Source: Spirodela intermedia
Lineage: Eukaryota; Streptophyta; Magnoliopsida; Alismatales; Araceae
Direction: 5' to 3'
Length of the DNA: 64,000 nucleotides
Assembly: GCA_902729315.2 (NCBI GenBank)
Contig: LR746272.1
Location: 6,883,827-6,947,826 of the forward strand
Below are positions 38,720 to 52,100 of this stretch, piece after piece; the stretch's first letter is position 1; each line of letters opens with the position of its first letter. The notes beneath the pieces are model-generated. The model ran no database searches. It was not told the DNA's origin and saw nothing but the letters and a program-made list of their open reading frames with translations. A program made the translations under genes and the position numbers.

Positions 38720-38766
<47 letters not shown>
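38720..38766. repeat. Compound (TG)n(AG)n microsatellite
   Basis: About ten TG units pass directly into about thirteen AG units in the SEC8-VPS35 spacer. Confidence 0.9.
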
Positions 38767-39635
38767 CCATGTGTATAATTATGTGCGGCCACGTAGTAAC
38801 AAAAATAAGGGCTACCCCTGCCACGTGTTTCTTTCAGCGTTTATTTTTGAGTCCCAGAAACCAGGATACATTTGCTATACATATTTGACAGAGACACAAG
38901 AAGGACATGGATTGCCACGTTTGATTTTGCTAGAGCCACATCAGCACCCGTGTCAGCTCGCCTCATCCTACGTATGCATTAAATCATTTTAAATAATAAT
39001 AATAATAATTAGTTGGCGTCCTAGTTGGAAGATGCTTGCGAGTTATTTCCTTACGAAGGTCAAAGGAGGGGATGACTGGTCGTTGAGGGGCATTTCAAGT
39101 CTGATGTGGCCCATCCCCACCTCTTCGTCTCCAACGACCATTCCAAGATATTTCTTTTCAGAAAAAAATATTCAAATTTCTTCTTTCGAAAAATTAATTC
39201 CAGAGACTGAAAATTCTGAATACTATTTTATCATTCCCATCCAAAATAAATAAATAAATAAATAGTTTTTTTCCAAATTACGCGTAGATCTTAAAAAATT
39301 TAAGATCTGGGCCACCCGAGCCGGCCCAAATAGTCGAAAGCCCATAAAATAATTGGGCCTCATAATCTGCATGAATTTTTCTTTTTGTTTGGAAAAAAAG
39401 GAGTAATTGTTTGAGCTCTAGTCACATAATTGTTCCAAGAGGATCCATATAGCTTTCTCTCTCTATCTCTCTCTTTCTCTCTCTATAAGTAAATATGTAG
39501 AGTTGAATTGACCCTAGCTTTTGTAGGGTCTACGCTTGTTGCACACCTGTGTTTAGCTTTTTTTAATGATTTTTAATTTTTTTACCTATTAAATGTATGA
39601 TTAATTATATTTTTTTCCTCATTGTCTACCTCCGA

Positions 39636-39638
<3 letters not shown>

Positions 39639-39689
<51 letters not shown>
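39639..39689. repeat. (GA)n microsatellite in the VPS35 upstream/leader region
   Basis: About 25 pure GA units, 250-300 bp before the VPS35 start codon. A second GA tract follows at 39797-39824. Confidence 0.92.
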
Positions 39690-39692
<3 letters not shown>

Positions 39693-39935
39693 CACAAGCC
39701 AACGTCATCAGATGGTCGAATGACGGATCTGCTGGAACGTATTTCAATTATTCTCCACATTTTTTCCCAGGCGGCCGCAGGAAGGTGGGGAGGGGGAAGA
39801 GAGAGAGAGAGAGAGAGAGAGAGGGAAGCAGAGAGACAGAGAAACAGATCAAAACCACGGAGAGGGAGAAGAGACGGGCTGGAGAGAGGGAGGGAGGGAG
39901 AGAGAGGTAAAGAGAGGGAGAGAAGGAATTGAAGG

Positions 39936-40053
39936 ATGCTGGCAGAAGTGGGGAGGGAGGACGAGGAGAAATGGCTGGCAGAAGGGATCGCAGGCCTTCA
40001 ACAAAACGCGTATTATATGGGCCGAGCCCTGGTATGGATCTCGCCTGCCCTAC

Positions 40054-40103
<50 letters not shown>

Positions 40104-43100
40104 GTTCCGGTGGGCGGCTTGGTGAAGGATACCAATAACTTGAGGGACGCACTCAAATACTCGGCCCAGATGCTCTCCGAGCTTCGAACTTCCAAGCTCT
40201 CCCCGCACAAGTACTACGAACTCTGTGAGTGTGATTCCCACCTCGCCAATTCGGCAGATTCTCTTCTCGATGTTATCTGTGAGAATGTCAATTTCTGAAC
40301 GTTCATTACCCTTCCGTGTGTGATCGCCCTTGATCTGCATCGGCCTTTCTGTGTTGGGCAATTTGTCTCCGTCGATTTGGAATAATTTCTCAGAGTCGAC
40401 TGTTTTTATGTTATGGTAGATATGAGGGCATTTGATGAGCTGAGGAAGCTGGAGATGTACTTCAAGGAGGAGACAAGGCGCGGTGTCTCCATCACAGACC
40501 TTTATGAGCTCGTGCAGCATGCTGGCAATGTCCTTCCCAGATTGTAAGCCACGAATGTCCCCTTTCTTTTTGGTTCACAATTTGTGAGTTCTTATAACAA
40601 CTCTTCATGTCGGACAATCTTGGACTTGAATTTTTGTCTGGTAGAAATAAAATTTCAAAGGAAGCATTAATGGAATCACCGTACCAACTCATTCTTTATT
40701 TCACAAAAAATACTCATTTAAATCATGGTTTTAATATTTTCAACGATGAAAAACCCAATGTGGTTAACGGTTTGTTTCTTCCTAGGGCATGAGATATTTC
40801 ACATGTTGACCTCGTTAACAAATTTAGTCGCTTGATTACGCATTCTGTTGATGATCACATTTGGCTTCATGCTTCTGCAGAATCCATTACGTTTTGAGTT
40901 GATTTAGAAACCCTGCAGTGCTGCCTGCTCGCCAAATTTATTTAATCAGAATCACTGATCTTATAGAGAAAATTAGTGAATGAGAAAATGAGGAATGCAT
41001 TTCTTTGATCTAATTTTATGCTATCTATCAACTAAGAAGATTTTAATTTACTTAGCTAAAATAGTTAGTGTTCGCTCTACTTGTTCTTTTGGACAGCCGC
41101 AAGCCTATAATATTATGTCGTTTGAAGAGTTTCTTGGTTTTCTCTTTGCTATGAATTTATTTTATCGGTGAATTCCTGGGGTTTCCCCTCTCTTTTTCCC
41201 TTTGACGTAGGTCTCTGGTTCATGACTTAGAGAACTTGTAAAGAGATAGAAGGATGAACAGTATTTTCCTTGCAACCTTACCTTAATATCTATGTGGTTT
41301 GTTATCCAGCCGGCATATTTTCCTTGCAACCGTGTTCTCTCTCCCTTTCTTGCTTTCTTGATCTTGGATAAAATGGAAGCTTCATTCTTCTCACAAAGGA
41401 TGAAGTTGTATCAGTAGGGAGAGCATATGAAAGTAGCAAAATATGTATGTACTTTACAGATGTTTCATTACTTAATATTGCATTTCACGGTGTATGTATG
41501 CAGAGGAAATTGAGATTGGGTGGTCTATCTTCATGACTGCGTGAGCTGACAGGTTTTTTCCAGAAAAAAACCGCAGAGAAAGCAAGACTGTCCTGTTGAA
41601 AAATAAATAGCCAGTATGATAGTTCATTGAGTCTCCGTGGGGAAGTGGCTTGAGGCTCTTGGCAGTGGTCATGGAACTTCCAGATAACGTTTGTAGCGTT
41701 TGATCATTCCCAGGTGGATGGGATATAAGTATCCCGGTTACTGGTTCTTTATGAAGATCAGTACAGTTGTCTATAGAATCACTGGTTTTTGATTCAAAGT
41801 CCCTAGATAAGTTGAAAGAGCATATTTATCTCATATTCCATTATTTTCAGGCTTGCTGATTTTGCCTTCTGACATGATAAGGAAACCAAAAGTTTTTCCT
41901 CAAGGAAATATTCCTCTAACATGTTTTCTAAAATATTCATCTAGGAAAACATCATTCCTCAGGGAAACCAAAAATCTTCTGTTATCTGAACCTATCCTTA
42001 GGTTACTACATGCAAGATACTGATTTCACAACTGAAGATTGCAACGTGTGACATTTCAGGTACCTACTATGCACTGTGGGCTCTGTATACATCACATCGA
42101 AAGAAGCTCCAGCTAAAGATGTGCTTAAAGACCTTGTGGAAATGTGCCGTGCTATACAGAATCCTGTTTCTGGGCTTTTCCTTAGGAGTTATCTTTCTCA
42201 AATTAGCAGGGACAAGTTGCCTGACATCGGTTCTGAGTATGAAGGGTAAATTCTGTCTACAATTTCCTCATGGTGAAGCTTTTTTTCCCCAATAATCTAT
42301 ACACTTTTTCTCTTTGCTGTTTTGTAACACACTTTTAAATTCGCGTGTTACTTCCTCAAGCTATGCATCTTTTGCTAGGAGGTGCATTTATTGCGAACTT
42401 TCATAAGTTTTGTGCCATCAGATCTGCTTTCATCATGGCTTGGGAAATACCTCTCTGGCATTAAAATATGCTATAGTATTTAACTTCGTGAAGTTATTCC
42501 TTGCCTCAGATTTGAAATCTTGACTTATTTAAAATTTCATTCTGTCATAGGGACTCCTAAATTAGCTGTCCTCAATCATTCATTGATCAGATGGTTATTA
42601 TGATCTATTGTTTCTTAGAAGAGATCAATCAAATCTACGAGAAAAACTGCTGCTTAGCTTGCTGACTGACAAACGCCTGTAGGACTAAGATCAGATCCTT
42701 GTTTGGAAACAGTTTTCACCCACCTTCTAACGAATGTGATTCTAGGAATGAAACTCGGAGATGTCATCATACTAGCGAGGCTTGATCTCAATCCAATATC
42801 ATTGCATCAGAAGGTGGATGCTCTTTCGAGGGCTACTACGGAAGCTATCTGGGTTCCAGGAATGACAACTAGGTTGTCTTGATACTTTTTAGGGGAGAAG
42901 GGGATGTATTGTCGAAGAGGGAACCAATGGCCTCGGTGGAGATAGATCTCAGGAGATGTGGCAACAGTAAATAAACCCGAGTAACCTGATCCTTGTCTTT
43001 ATGGTGCCAGACTTCAGGTGAGTGAGGTTTCCACTGCTCAATAACAAGAGATATTTGCGATAGTTTGAGGAGACATGCCTCTCTGGTGGAACTGAGTTAG

Positions 43101-46100
43101 AGGTATTGAGAGAAGAAGTGAATATTGGCATCCAGTCTGAGTACCGGAGCACCTTTTTTGTTTATAAAAGCTTATAATATTGTCTTTTTGCGAGGAGTCT
43201 TGTTGGTTCGTTTAGTGGAACTATCGATCAGAATTCTGTTTCAGTTAATCGATCAATTTTTATTTGTGAAAATGTTAAGCATGTTGCTAGTCTAAGAAGA
43301 ATAAAGTTGAATTTTCCGTATGTAGGGATGCTGACAGTGTGATTGATGCGGTAGACTTTGTGCTCCAGAACTTCACAGAGATGAATAAACTATGGGTTCG
43401 AATGCAATATCAGGTCAGTTTCATGACAAGTCATTTGTTTCAGGATATGGTTGACAGGCAAACAGAGAAATGTACGTGTCATTTACTGTTCTAGGAACTG
43501 TAGGTATTGTTTGGTGAAGACTTAATATTGTTTGCTGATCTGAGTTGTTGCCTCGAATTGGGCTCTGGTCTGCAGGGACATGTCCATGAGAGAGAGAAAC
43601 GGGAGAAAGAAAGGAACGAACTCCGAGATCTGGTAATGTTTAAAGTTCCGAAAACGATGTTGATTAAAACATACAAAGTTAGCATATATTTGACATTTTG
43701 CAGATGACCTTTTAAAAAAATTATCCTCTTAGGTTGGCAAGAATTTACATGTCCTCAGTCAACTAGAATCTGTGGATCTGGTTATGTACAAAGAAACTGT
43801 GCTTCCAAGGATCTTGGAGCAGGTATGACCTATTATGCTTTTGCATTCTACAAATGAGGATATTACATGGCACATGCAGTGATCAATTTGCAATTGGTTT
43901 GACAGGTTGTAAACTGTAAAGATGATTTAGCCCAGTATTATTTGATGGATTGTATAATCCAAGTCTTCCCAGATGAGTACCATTTACAGACCCTTGAAAC
44001 ATTGTTGGGTGCATGCCCCCAGCTTCAGGTAGATAGTTCAATTTGCATCTCATTTCTGCCTAAAGGATGCTATTAATATGTTTTCCCTTCAAAGTTGTGT
44101 AGTTATTAATAACATCCAATGTTGAATGTAAAACATTTCTCTTGTTATGAGTCCTGGCATGTGAATGAAGATTTTTCTCTTTTATTTTCTGTAGAATCAA
44201 TATGGTTATTGAGGTTGCTGAGTTGATCTTTTTTTGTTTTTTTTCAAAAGTTTTGTTTTCTGATGGCTTATTCCAGGCATGTACCACCTGGGACTACTTT
44301 ACCTGTTGTTTGATGCGAGAGTGATTTATTTTTTTTGCAATTTCCGTCAAAAGTAGATTCTTCCAGATTAGACATATTAAGACGCTTGATATGGGAGTGA
44401 ATTTAAGGCCCAACTTCCTCTGCACTCCCTCTGCTTCTTGTGATGTGGTTTTATAAGAATACAATGAGCCTTTCAACCAGCTTGCTATATCAGCGTCAGA
44501 TGTGGGGCAATGCCGTTCAGCTGTCATTCTCTAGTCGATTGATGCTGCCTAGAAGGTTTTGATGTCCGGGGTAATTGAGAATGGCAATTCACTCGCTGGA
44601 AAGTTTGCTGGGTCATTGAGTCTGCAAGCCACTCATCCTGGTCCAGGCTCTGACCCAACATTTTCATCACCCTGGGGTGCCACTTTCATTCTGACTGATA
44701 GTTATTGCTCCATAAAATTTATAACAAAACCATAAGTTGAAGACTATTACAGTTTTAACAGTTTTGAACCGGAATGAGTGCTAAACTTCTAATGGAAAGA
44801 GTCTCAATTATTGTAACATTCAAATTATAAAGGCAGTTTGAAACATCTGATAGGTTCTTCTAGAAGTGTCGAGTTTGAGACATGTAATCATTACAGTGGA
44901 TTAGTGAAGGTCTAGACTCTTATCTAATGTAAAACTAAGTGGTGGCTTGCTTGCAGCCGTGATGGGGAGGAGATAGAATATTGTTATAGAAAGGCATTTG
45001 AAGTTTCCATCAAACCCACTTGTATTGAAAGGGCGAAAGGAAAAATTGTCACATAGTGGGGGTGGACAGGTAAATCATCCTGCAATGTAGGAGCATTTCG
45101 AGTGTTTTGAAAGTAGCTGTATCCATCAACTATATGCCTTTGGGCAAATCGTTCATGCATTGAACGGAGTTTTGACTAAAAGCTGTCAATATAATCTAGG
45201 TTGGGCCAAGCATTCAATCTTGCAGGGGTTATTGATATCTTCTTTATCCCCCAGGCCATGATGCTTAATTTTTTTGCATTGTGATACTAGTGGTGGGGGG
45301 GAGAGGCAACGAATATCTCTCTTTAAATCACTGCTTGGTTCTTAAGTTTATTTGTTTCTTTTTAACAGCCCACTGTTGACATCAAGACAGTGCTGGGTCG
45401 ATTAATGGACCGGTTGTCGAATTATGCTGCCTCAAGTGGCGAAGTAAGTTTGCAACAAGCAACTTTCCTGGATGTAGATTGAAAGTTCTCTTAGAGATCA
45501 CACACTCCTGCACACTCCATATTTAAGGTTTATGTAAAACTACCCAGTTTAGAAACGAAATTGTAAGTTTTCTTTCTCATTGTTGAACTTCTAGGTTTTG
45601 CCAGAATTCCTCCAAGTCGAAGCTTTTTCCAAGTTGAGTACTGCAATTGGGAAGGTAACTCTTTTTGTTTCCTTTGACGAGTTCCTATTGATATTCATCT
45701 TTTGTCCTGTATATTGGCTATTTCCATCGGCAGCGGGTCGTAGTATTGAAACACTGAGAATTTGTATTATTATTTTCTTTTATTTTCAACTCTTAAAAAA
45801 TGATTTCATGTACAATTTCTTCAGTTTGTAAAATTTCAGAAGCCTACAAATCTCTCAACTAAGAATCATTTGTAGCTCTTGATGAGACTTATATAGCCAT
45901 CTATTACAGATAGTAAAGACTATAAACATAGAGAGGTAAAACCTATTGATTATGCTATTGAGGTAGATCACATTTTTTGAAGCTTGTGATTTTTCTTTCA
46001 GTGATTATCTCAGGTTGAAGAAATCCTGCAGCTCAATAATTTGTTTGGTCTTAACGCCATTTTCAGATTATAGATATTCTGTTCACCAATTGAATGGTTC

Positions 46101-49100
46101 TTTTCTTCTATTTCTTCCATTCTACTGAGTCTGATCATGACTTCATCATTATTATGAGCATCTTTCTTTAAATTTTGATTTCGTTTGGTTCAGTGTTCGT
46201 TACTGCCTTCTGACAGGTTATAGAAGCACAAGTTGATATGCCTATAGTTGGAGCAATAACTTTATACGTCTCTCTCCTCACATTTACTCTTCGCGTCCAT
46301 CCTGATAGGCTTGACTATGTGGATCAAGTACTGGTAAGGCTGGATAAGATTTCGTTGAAACATTTATGTTACTCTTGGAAGGTGTCCAAAATGATGATTT
46401 TTTAATGATAGAGCAAATTCCATGGGCCACAAAAATCAAATCAAGAGAATTCCACAAAAATTCCATGTTATATAAATGCAAGTGATAGAGACATGCTAGT
46501 ATAATCGTACTTGTCCCTGTGTTTCTGCATTTTTTACATTTCAAGGGAAGCAGTTAGTGTTTGTAATTTGTTGAATTAGTTACTTCTTTGTTTGGTGGAA
46601 AATACTTCCGGCTTTACGCCATAGCAGATGTCATGCGTGAAAAGCAGAGTTAGGAGTTTTCGTCAAAAAGAAAGAAAGATAAAGAATAGTATTAATTATT
46701 GTATTCAACAAGAATGAATAGAAAATGAGGCAAATCAAATAATAGAATGCAGAAGAAGCAGCTCTGTATCTATCACATGTTGTTAACATGCTGCAGGTTG
46801 AATCGTAATTTGAGAATGGCAGAGCCAATTGTTTGACTCTTTATTAAATAACAATTTTTTTGTGTTTGATTTTGAACAGGGAGCATGTGTCAAGAAACTT
46901 TCCGGTAAAGCAAAGCTTGAGGACAGCAAAGCCACCAAACAAATTGTTGCACTTTTAAGCGCACCTCTAGAGAAATACAATGATATTGTTACTGCGCTGA
47001 AGCTTCCAAACTATCCACGAGTAATGGATCACCTAGATAATGAAACGAACAAAATCATGGCGGTTGTTATTATTCAAAGTATCATGAAGAACAACACTTG
47101 TATATCAACAGCTGATAAAGTAAGAATTCCTTTTTATGACCTGATTGCTTTAGGTTTTGTTTTCATAATAGTGCATTATCTGTTTTTCAGGTTGAAGCGT
47201 TATTTGAACTGATAAAGGGGCTAATAAGGGATACGGATGGGGGTGCATTCGATGAGGTTTGGCATTATCGTCTCGTTTTCTTCCCAATGAAACATATATT
47301 CTTTTCCGTTTCTCTCTGAGTCAGTGATGTCAACATTCACCTTAATGTGGATTATGCTTGACAATTTAAATCTATCCTTTAAGTGAATATCCTCTTTCAC
47401 TTGAACTTTTTTGTAGGTTGATGAGGAGGATTTCAAGGAGGAACAAAACTCCGTTGCCCGTCTTATTCATATGCTGCACAATGACGACCCAGCGGAGATG
47501 TTGCAGGTACATCATGTGTCTCTGATTTTCGTTAATGTATGGTGTAGCTCTTTGCCGTTGTGTTTCAACTAGCTGGTTTTAGAGGAAAGTTGATAACTTA
47601 TTTCAGAATTGTTTGTCTTAAGTCTTCCTCAACTTGTATTCCAGTTTGACCATAGATCTACCTCGAATCTCTCTCATTGATTTAGCTCTCGAAAAGGTAA
47701 AAATGAAGGCTATTTTTCTGTGTTGTGGATGTAGCATGTATCAATGGCAACCTTTTGAACTGCCAATAAAAGGTACCCTGGCCTGCTGAAGTAATGCCTT
47801 GATTCCTGTGTGTTCCCCTGGCCAACTAGAATTTTCTCCTTCGTGTAGTGTTCAGCTAGGCTATCCTAATGTGGAGTATAGCGGGGGCAGATTGGAGCCA
47901 ACGTTGTGAGGAATCATATGCATACCTTTTGAGTAACAAGGAAAAACCCTAGCTTCGCAGGGGAAATCCATTAGGTCCTCCAACCTGCATATCCCACCAG
48001 ACCACTCCCTCCCCCTTCCACCCTCCCCCAACCCCAAAGTGTCATTCAAAACCTTCACAAAATGTTCACATGTTCTTCTGAACATGTAGTAACTTGGTTG
48101 ACTTGGTTCTGTAAAATGTCATTGGGATAAACGGTGGGTAGAAGTGGCCGATGTGGAGTCATCTTTTATTTTTTAAAAGACTATTGTGATTTATTTCTCT
48201 TTAGCCTGTTTGTTTATCCATCACAATACCAATAAGGTTCGATTAGAAAACTTGGGAATGGTGTGACTTACTTCATAAGGTGAAATATTCTAGGAGCTCG
48301 CTGAGTTACGGGTTTATTTCACATCATTTTGGTATCCATGTTTTACAGGCAGCGGCTTGAAGAAAATGCTTTGAAAGATCTCATCGAAGATATTGGGGTA
48401 ATCATGATTCTAAAATTAGTGCAAGGATGTCTTGAATTTGTGAAACGGGCGTGTTGGTGACTAATGAAGACATCCGAATAGAAACTTCTACTTGCTTTAC
48501 AAGTTTGACAGCTGTTCTTATGGCCGTTCTTGTTCTCACATGCGTGGAGTGTTGTTTTCTTGCTTGGTTCCTTAGTCCATTCTTCCTCTTTTTCCTCCAA
48601 TGTCGAAAAATATTAAATTAAAAAATGATACTACTCTTACTGGATAATGGATGATAAATACCTTATTTTGATGGCATAACATCCAGTTTGAAGTTCAAGC
48701 TTCTACCTTTTCTATTGCGGATTGAATTTTCCCATTGCTTCTACCGTTAGATGCCAATGATGATTCTGGCATTCCAGCCTGCTTGCTGAGTTTCAAATGC
48801 ACACTTGGGATGGGAGATTTAATTTTCCTCCATGAAGATTGGTTTCCAAATTCATGTTTTTTTTACTGTTTACTATATTGTACAGGTTAGAATGATGTTA
48901 CTCTTATTTGATGATTTGATTCTGCATGGTTTTCAGATTATAAGTACAGTAAGGAAGCATATTCTTCTTGGAGGATCCAAACGACTTCCATTTACCGTAC
49001 CCCCATTAATATTCTCTGCGCTTAAGGTTTGCCTTTGTCCATTTAGACTTGAATATTAAATGCAGAATATGAATGAACCCTGCCATAAATGCGAAGTGTA

Positions 49101-52100
49101 TTACCACCTTCTCTGCTGTGCATGTCCTCAATTACTCTCCATCTGTGCTTTTACCTCAGCTTTTTAAAGCTATGTGAAATACTGCTAATATTGATGTGCA
49201 CTTGCCGATATTCTATCCTGTAGACATGTGATCGATGATAATTTATTATTTTTTTCGTGTCAATATCTTTAGAGATAGTTCTCAGCTGGCCATTGGCTAG
49301 TTCAGGGACAGAGGTTCTGGATTCAATATCTATGGGTATCCAGAACTGCAGGATGTAGGTGTATAGACAAGTCATCACGTACAGTATATCTCGGAGTTCA
49401 TTGAAAATCAACAGGTTTCTTTATCATGTCGAAAAATAAATAGTGATTATCCCTCTAAGCGTCCTAGCTGTTATTTTTGTAAAGAGTTCTGACGCTGAGC
49501 CGGATGCATCACACTATGACATTAAAAAATTTCATCGAATTGAACTTTGTTCTAAATTTTATTGAACATGTTGGCATCTATTTTCTACTTGTTGGGAAGG
49601 TCTAGGACGCTGTAGTTATTCAAATCTGGCTGGGATATTTTTTTATTGTTAAAAATTCTTGTTATCATCCTAGACTTCCAAGTTGTCAAACGTATGTCCA
49701 AAACCTACCACTTGCTCACTCCCTTCTGTGCTCAACTAGAACGAAACTCTTATTCCTTTATCGGCCCCTGTTTTCAGTGCATTTTTAGTTGTATTATGCT
49801 TTCTCCTTAATCTAAGCTGGCTTCTTTCCTTAATATTCTGTCCTTGTTGCATTCAATGAAGCCAATGGGAATGATCTATCGTGTCCTTATAGGGAAGATT
49901 TTTCTTTTTAATTCGTTGTTTTCCGACCACTATAAATGGTTATATCACGTGCTAATGAATACGCGTCTTGAGACAGATCCTTCAATGACGATTTTAAGTA
50001 AACTTCTGAAATTAAAAGATCATGACAGCTGGACATGTATGTGCTGCCATAGCGTTATTAAATGTCATATCTTCAACTTTTTTCGAATGATTGTGGTAAA
50101 GAAAGTTTCTCACTGATTTTTTTTTTATAATGGTTAATGTTTCTCCGTTGTTTTTCTCTGGTTTTTTTTGTGGTGATATTTTAGCTTCTTGATTGGATTA
50201 CTAGTCCATAACATCTAAAGAACGTCGTCACATAACAAAGAAATCATACTAATGCCTGACACATTACTTGTTTTATGAATATTTATATTTGTTATATGTT
50301 TTCTGAGTCATCCTATTTACGTTTCTGCTAACAAATGCTGTTGTGTCCGACACTGCCTTTCATCGTATACATCATTTCAATGATGACAATCTCACATTTC
50401 CTCATGATATTTTCAGTTATAGCAGTCTAAGATTTTTGTCCAGATTCCAGAGTTTCTCCCATGTCATTCAGTTTATGCTCGCGAATGCTTCAGCTAATGA
50501 ACTGGTTTTCTTATTTATTATATCATGTCCAAACTTTGCATATTCAATAATGTAGGTATTGTTTTAGCTCCCACTTTTTAATGGTATCTTATCTCTTTTT
50601 GGTTGTGGTGGACAATTCTGCTCTACAGTTGGTCAGACGGTTGCAAATTCAGGCCGGAGATGTTGGAGAGGATGCTCCTACAACACCAAAGAAAATATTT
50701 CTGATTTTGAACCAGGTGAAAGTCTTATGTACTTGATCCCATAATTTACCTCTATTGATACAAATTCATCATCTTCATGAAGCAATTTGTGAAGCGATTC
50801 TTTACTTGACATCTTTTTAGTATGCATTTATTAACTGGGGATAGTGCCACCAATGTATATTTACTAAATATTGTCGATTCAGTCCAGCTCATGCATGCCT
50901 TAATCAAGACCCAAATTGATCTTTTTCAGTGAATTTTGCTTCCATAAGCACACTTCTTCTCATGTGTACACGTTTTAGTTTTATTCTTCGAGTGATCTTC
51001 AAAATTGGATTTTCCTCTCCATCTTAGCCTCAATGGAAGCAAGCTTATACATCCTCTAGGTCTCTAATTTTTCTTTTCTTGTTTTGGAAATTGTGTTTGT
51101 TTTCAAATGCAAAAGAAGACTTATATATCTTTCTTGTATTCATCACTTTACTTTCATTTTTGCCATCTCAGACAATTGAGGCCTTATCAGCTGTTCCATC
51201 TCCAGAGCTTGCTTTAAGGTTATACTTGCAATGTGCAGAGGTAGGCCACGGTTTGTTTTGAGTTCCTCTTTTGGTTCCTATCAACCACCAACTCTCCTCA
51301 TTGTTCCTTTCTTACGTTTAACGTTTGAGCTTTCCTTTTCAGGCTGCAAACGACTGTGATCTCGAACCTGTTGCATATGAGTTCTTTACTCAAGCATTTA
51401 TATTATACGAGGAAGAAGTTGCAGTAAGCATATGGAGTTCATTAATCACCATGAACATGATTCATTCCAAACGATGGAAGATAATATGATGATTGATTTC
51501 CGTACTATTTGGTTCATCTGCATTGTGTTTGCCTTCTGAAGTCGAGATCTTCTCCCTCCAGGACTCAAAGGCACAGGTCACCGCAATACACTTGATAATT
51601 GGAACGCTCCAGAGGATGAATGTTTTTGGCGTTGAAAATAGAGATACATTGACACACAAGGCCACAGGGGTAACACCATTGCTGCCTTTTATGCATCTTC
51701 AAACTGCCCAGAAGACATGCAATGGAAGTTGTTTCTCACTCTACGTTTTTTCAGTACTCTGCGAAGCTTTTGAAGAAGCCAGATCAGTGCAGAGCAGTCT
51801 ATGCATGCTCACATCTCTTCTCAGTCGACGATCAGGATGGCATAAAGGATGGAGAAAGGTACTGGCACGTGTTAAATGAGGGGGGGGGGGGGGGGGGTTA
51901 TTTGCATATTATGATAAATTGAATGAGACCATGTCCATTCTATACAAGCACGGACGTCAACCTTCTCAATCTCCAAGGTCTCTGAGCTTCTGAGCTCGGC
52001 TTCTCCTCTGGGCATATTATCTAGCAGCATTCTGTGTAATCTAAGATCACACCTTCGTTTTATTTTCTTCTGATCATCCTTGCATATACATGACTAAATT

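Larger units (their letters stand above)
38287..39935. promoter_or_regulatory. SEC8 3' region and VPS35 upstream region
   Basis: SEC8 ends at 38286 and VPS35 starts at 39936 on the same strand, so this 1.65 kb holds the SEC8 3' untranslated region and the VPS35 promoter and leader. Microsatellites lie at 38319-38352 (CT), 38540-38575 (GA), 38720-38766 (TG then AG), 38990-39009 (TAA), 39639-39689 (GA) and 39797-39824 (GA). Perfect G-boxes CACGTG occur at 38611-38616 and 38822-38827. The last GA tracts are so close to the start codon that they are probably transcribed leader. Confidence 0.6.

Noticed and set aside
40101-40127. Alternative VPS35 exon 2 acceptor after GATAG
   Set aside because: It would put TGA in frame before the conserved [10 protein letters not shown], while the AAG acceptor at 40127 gives the family reading.
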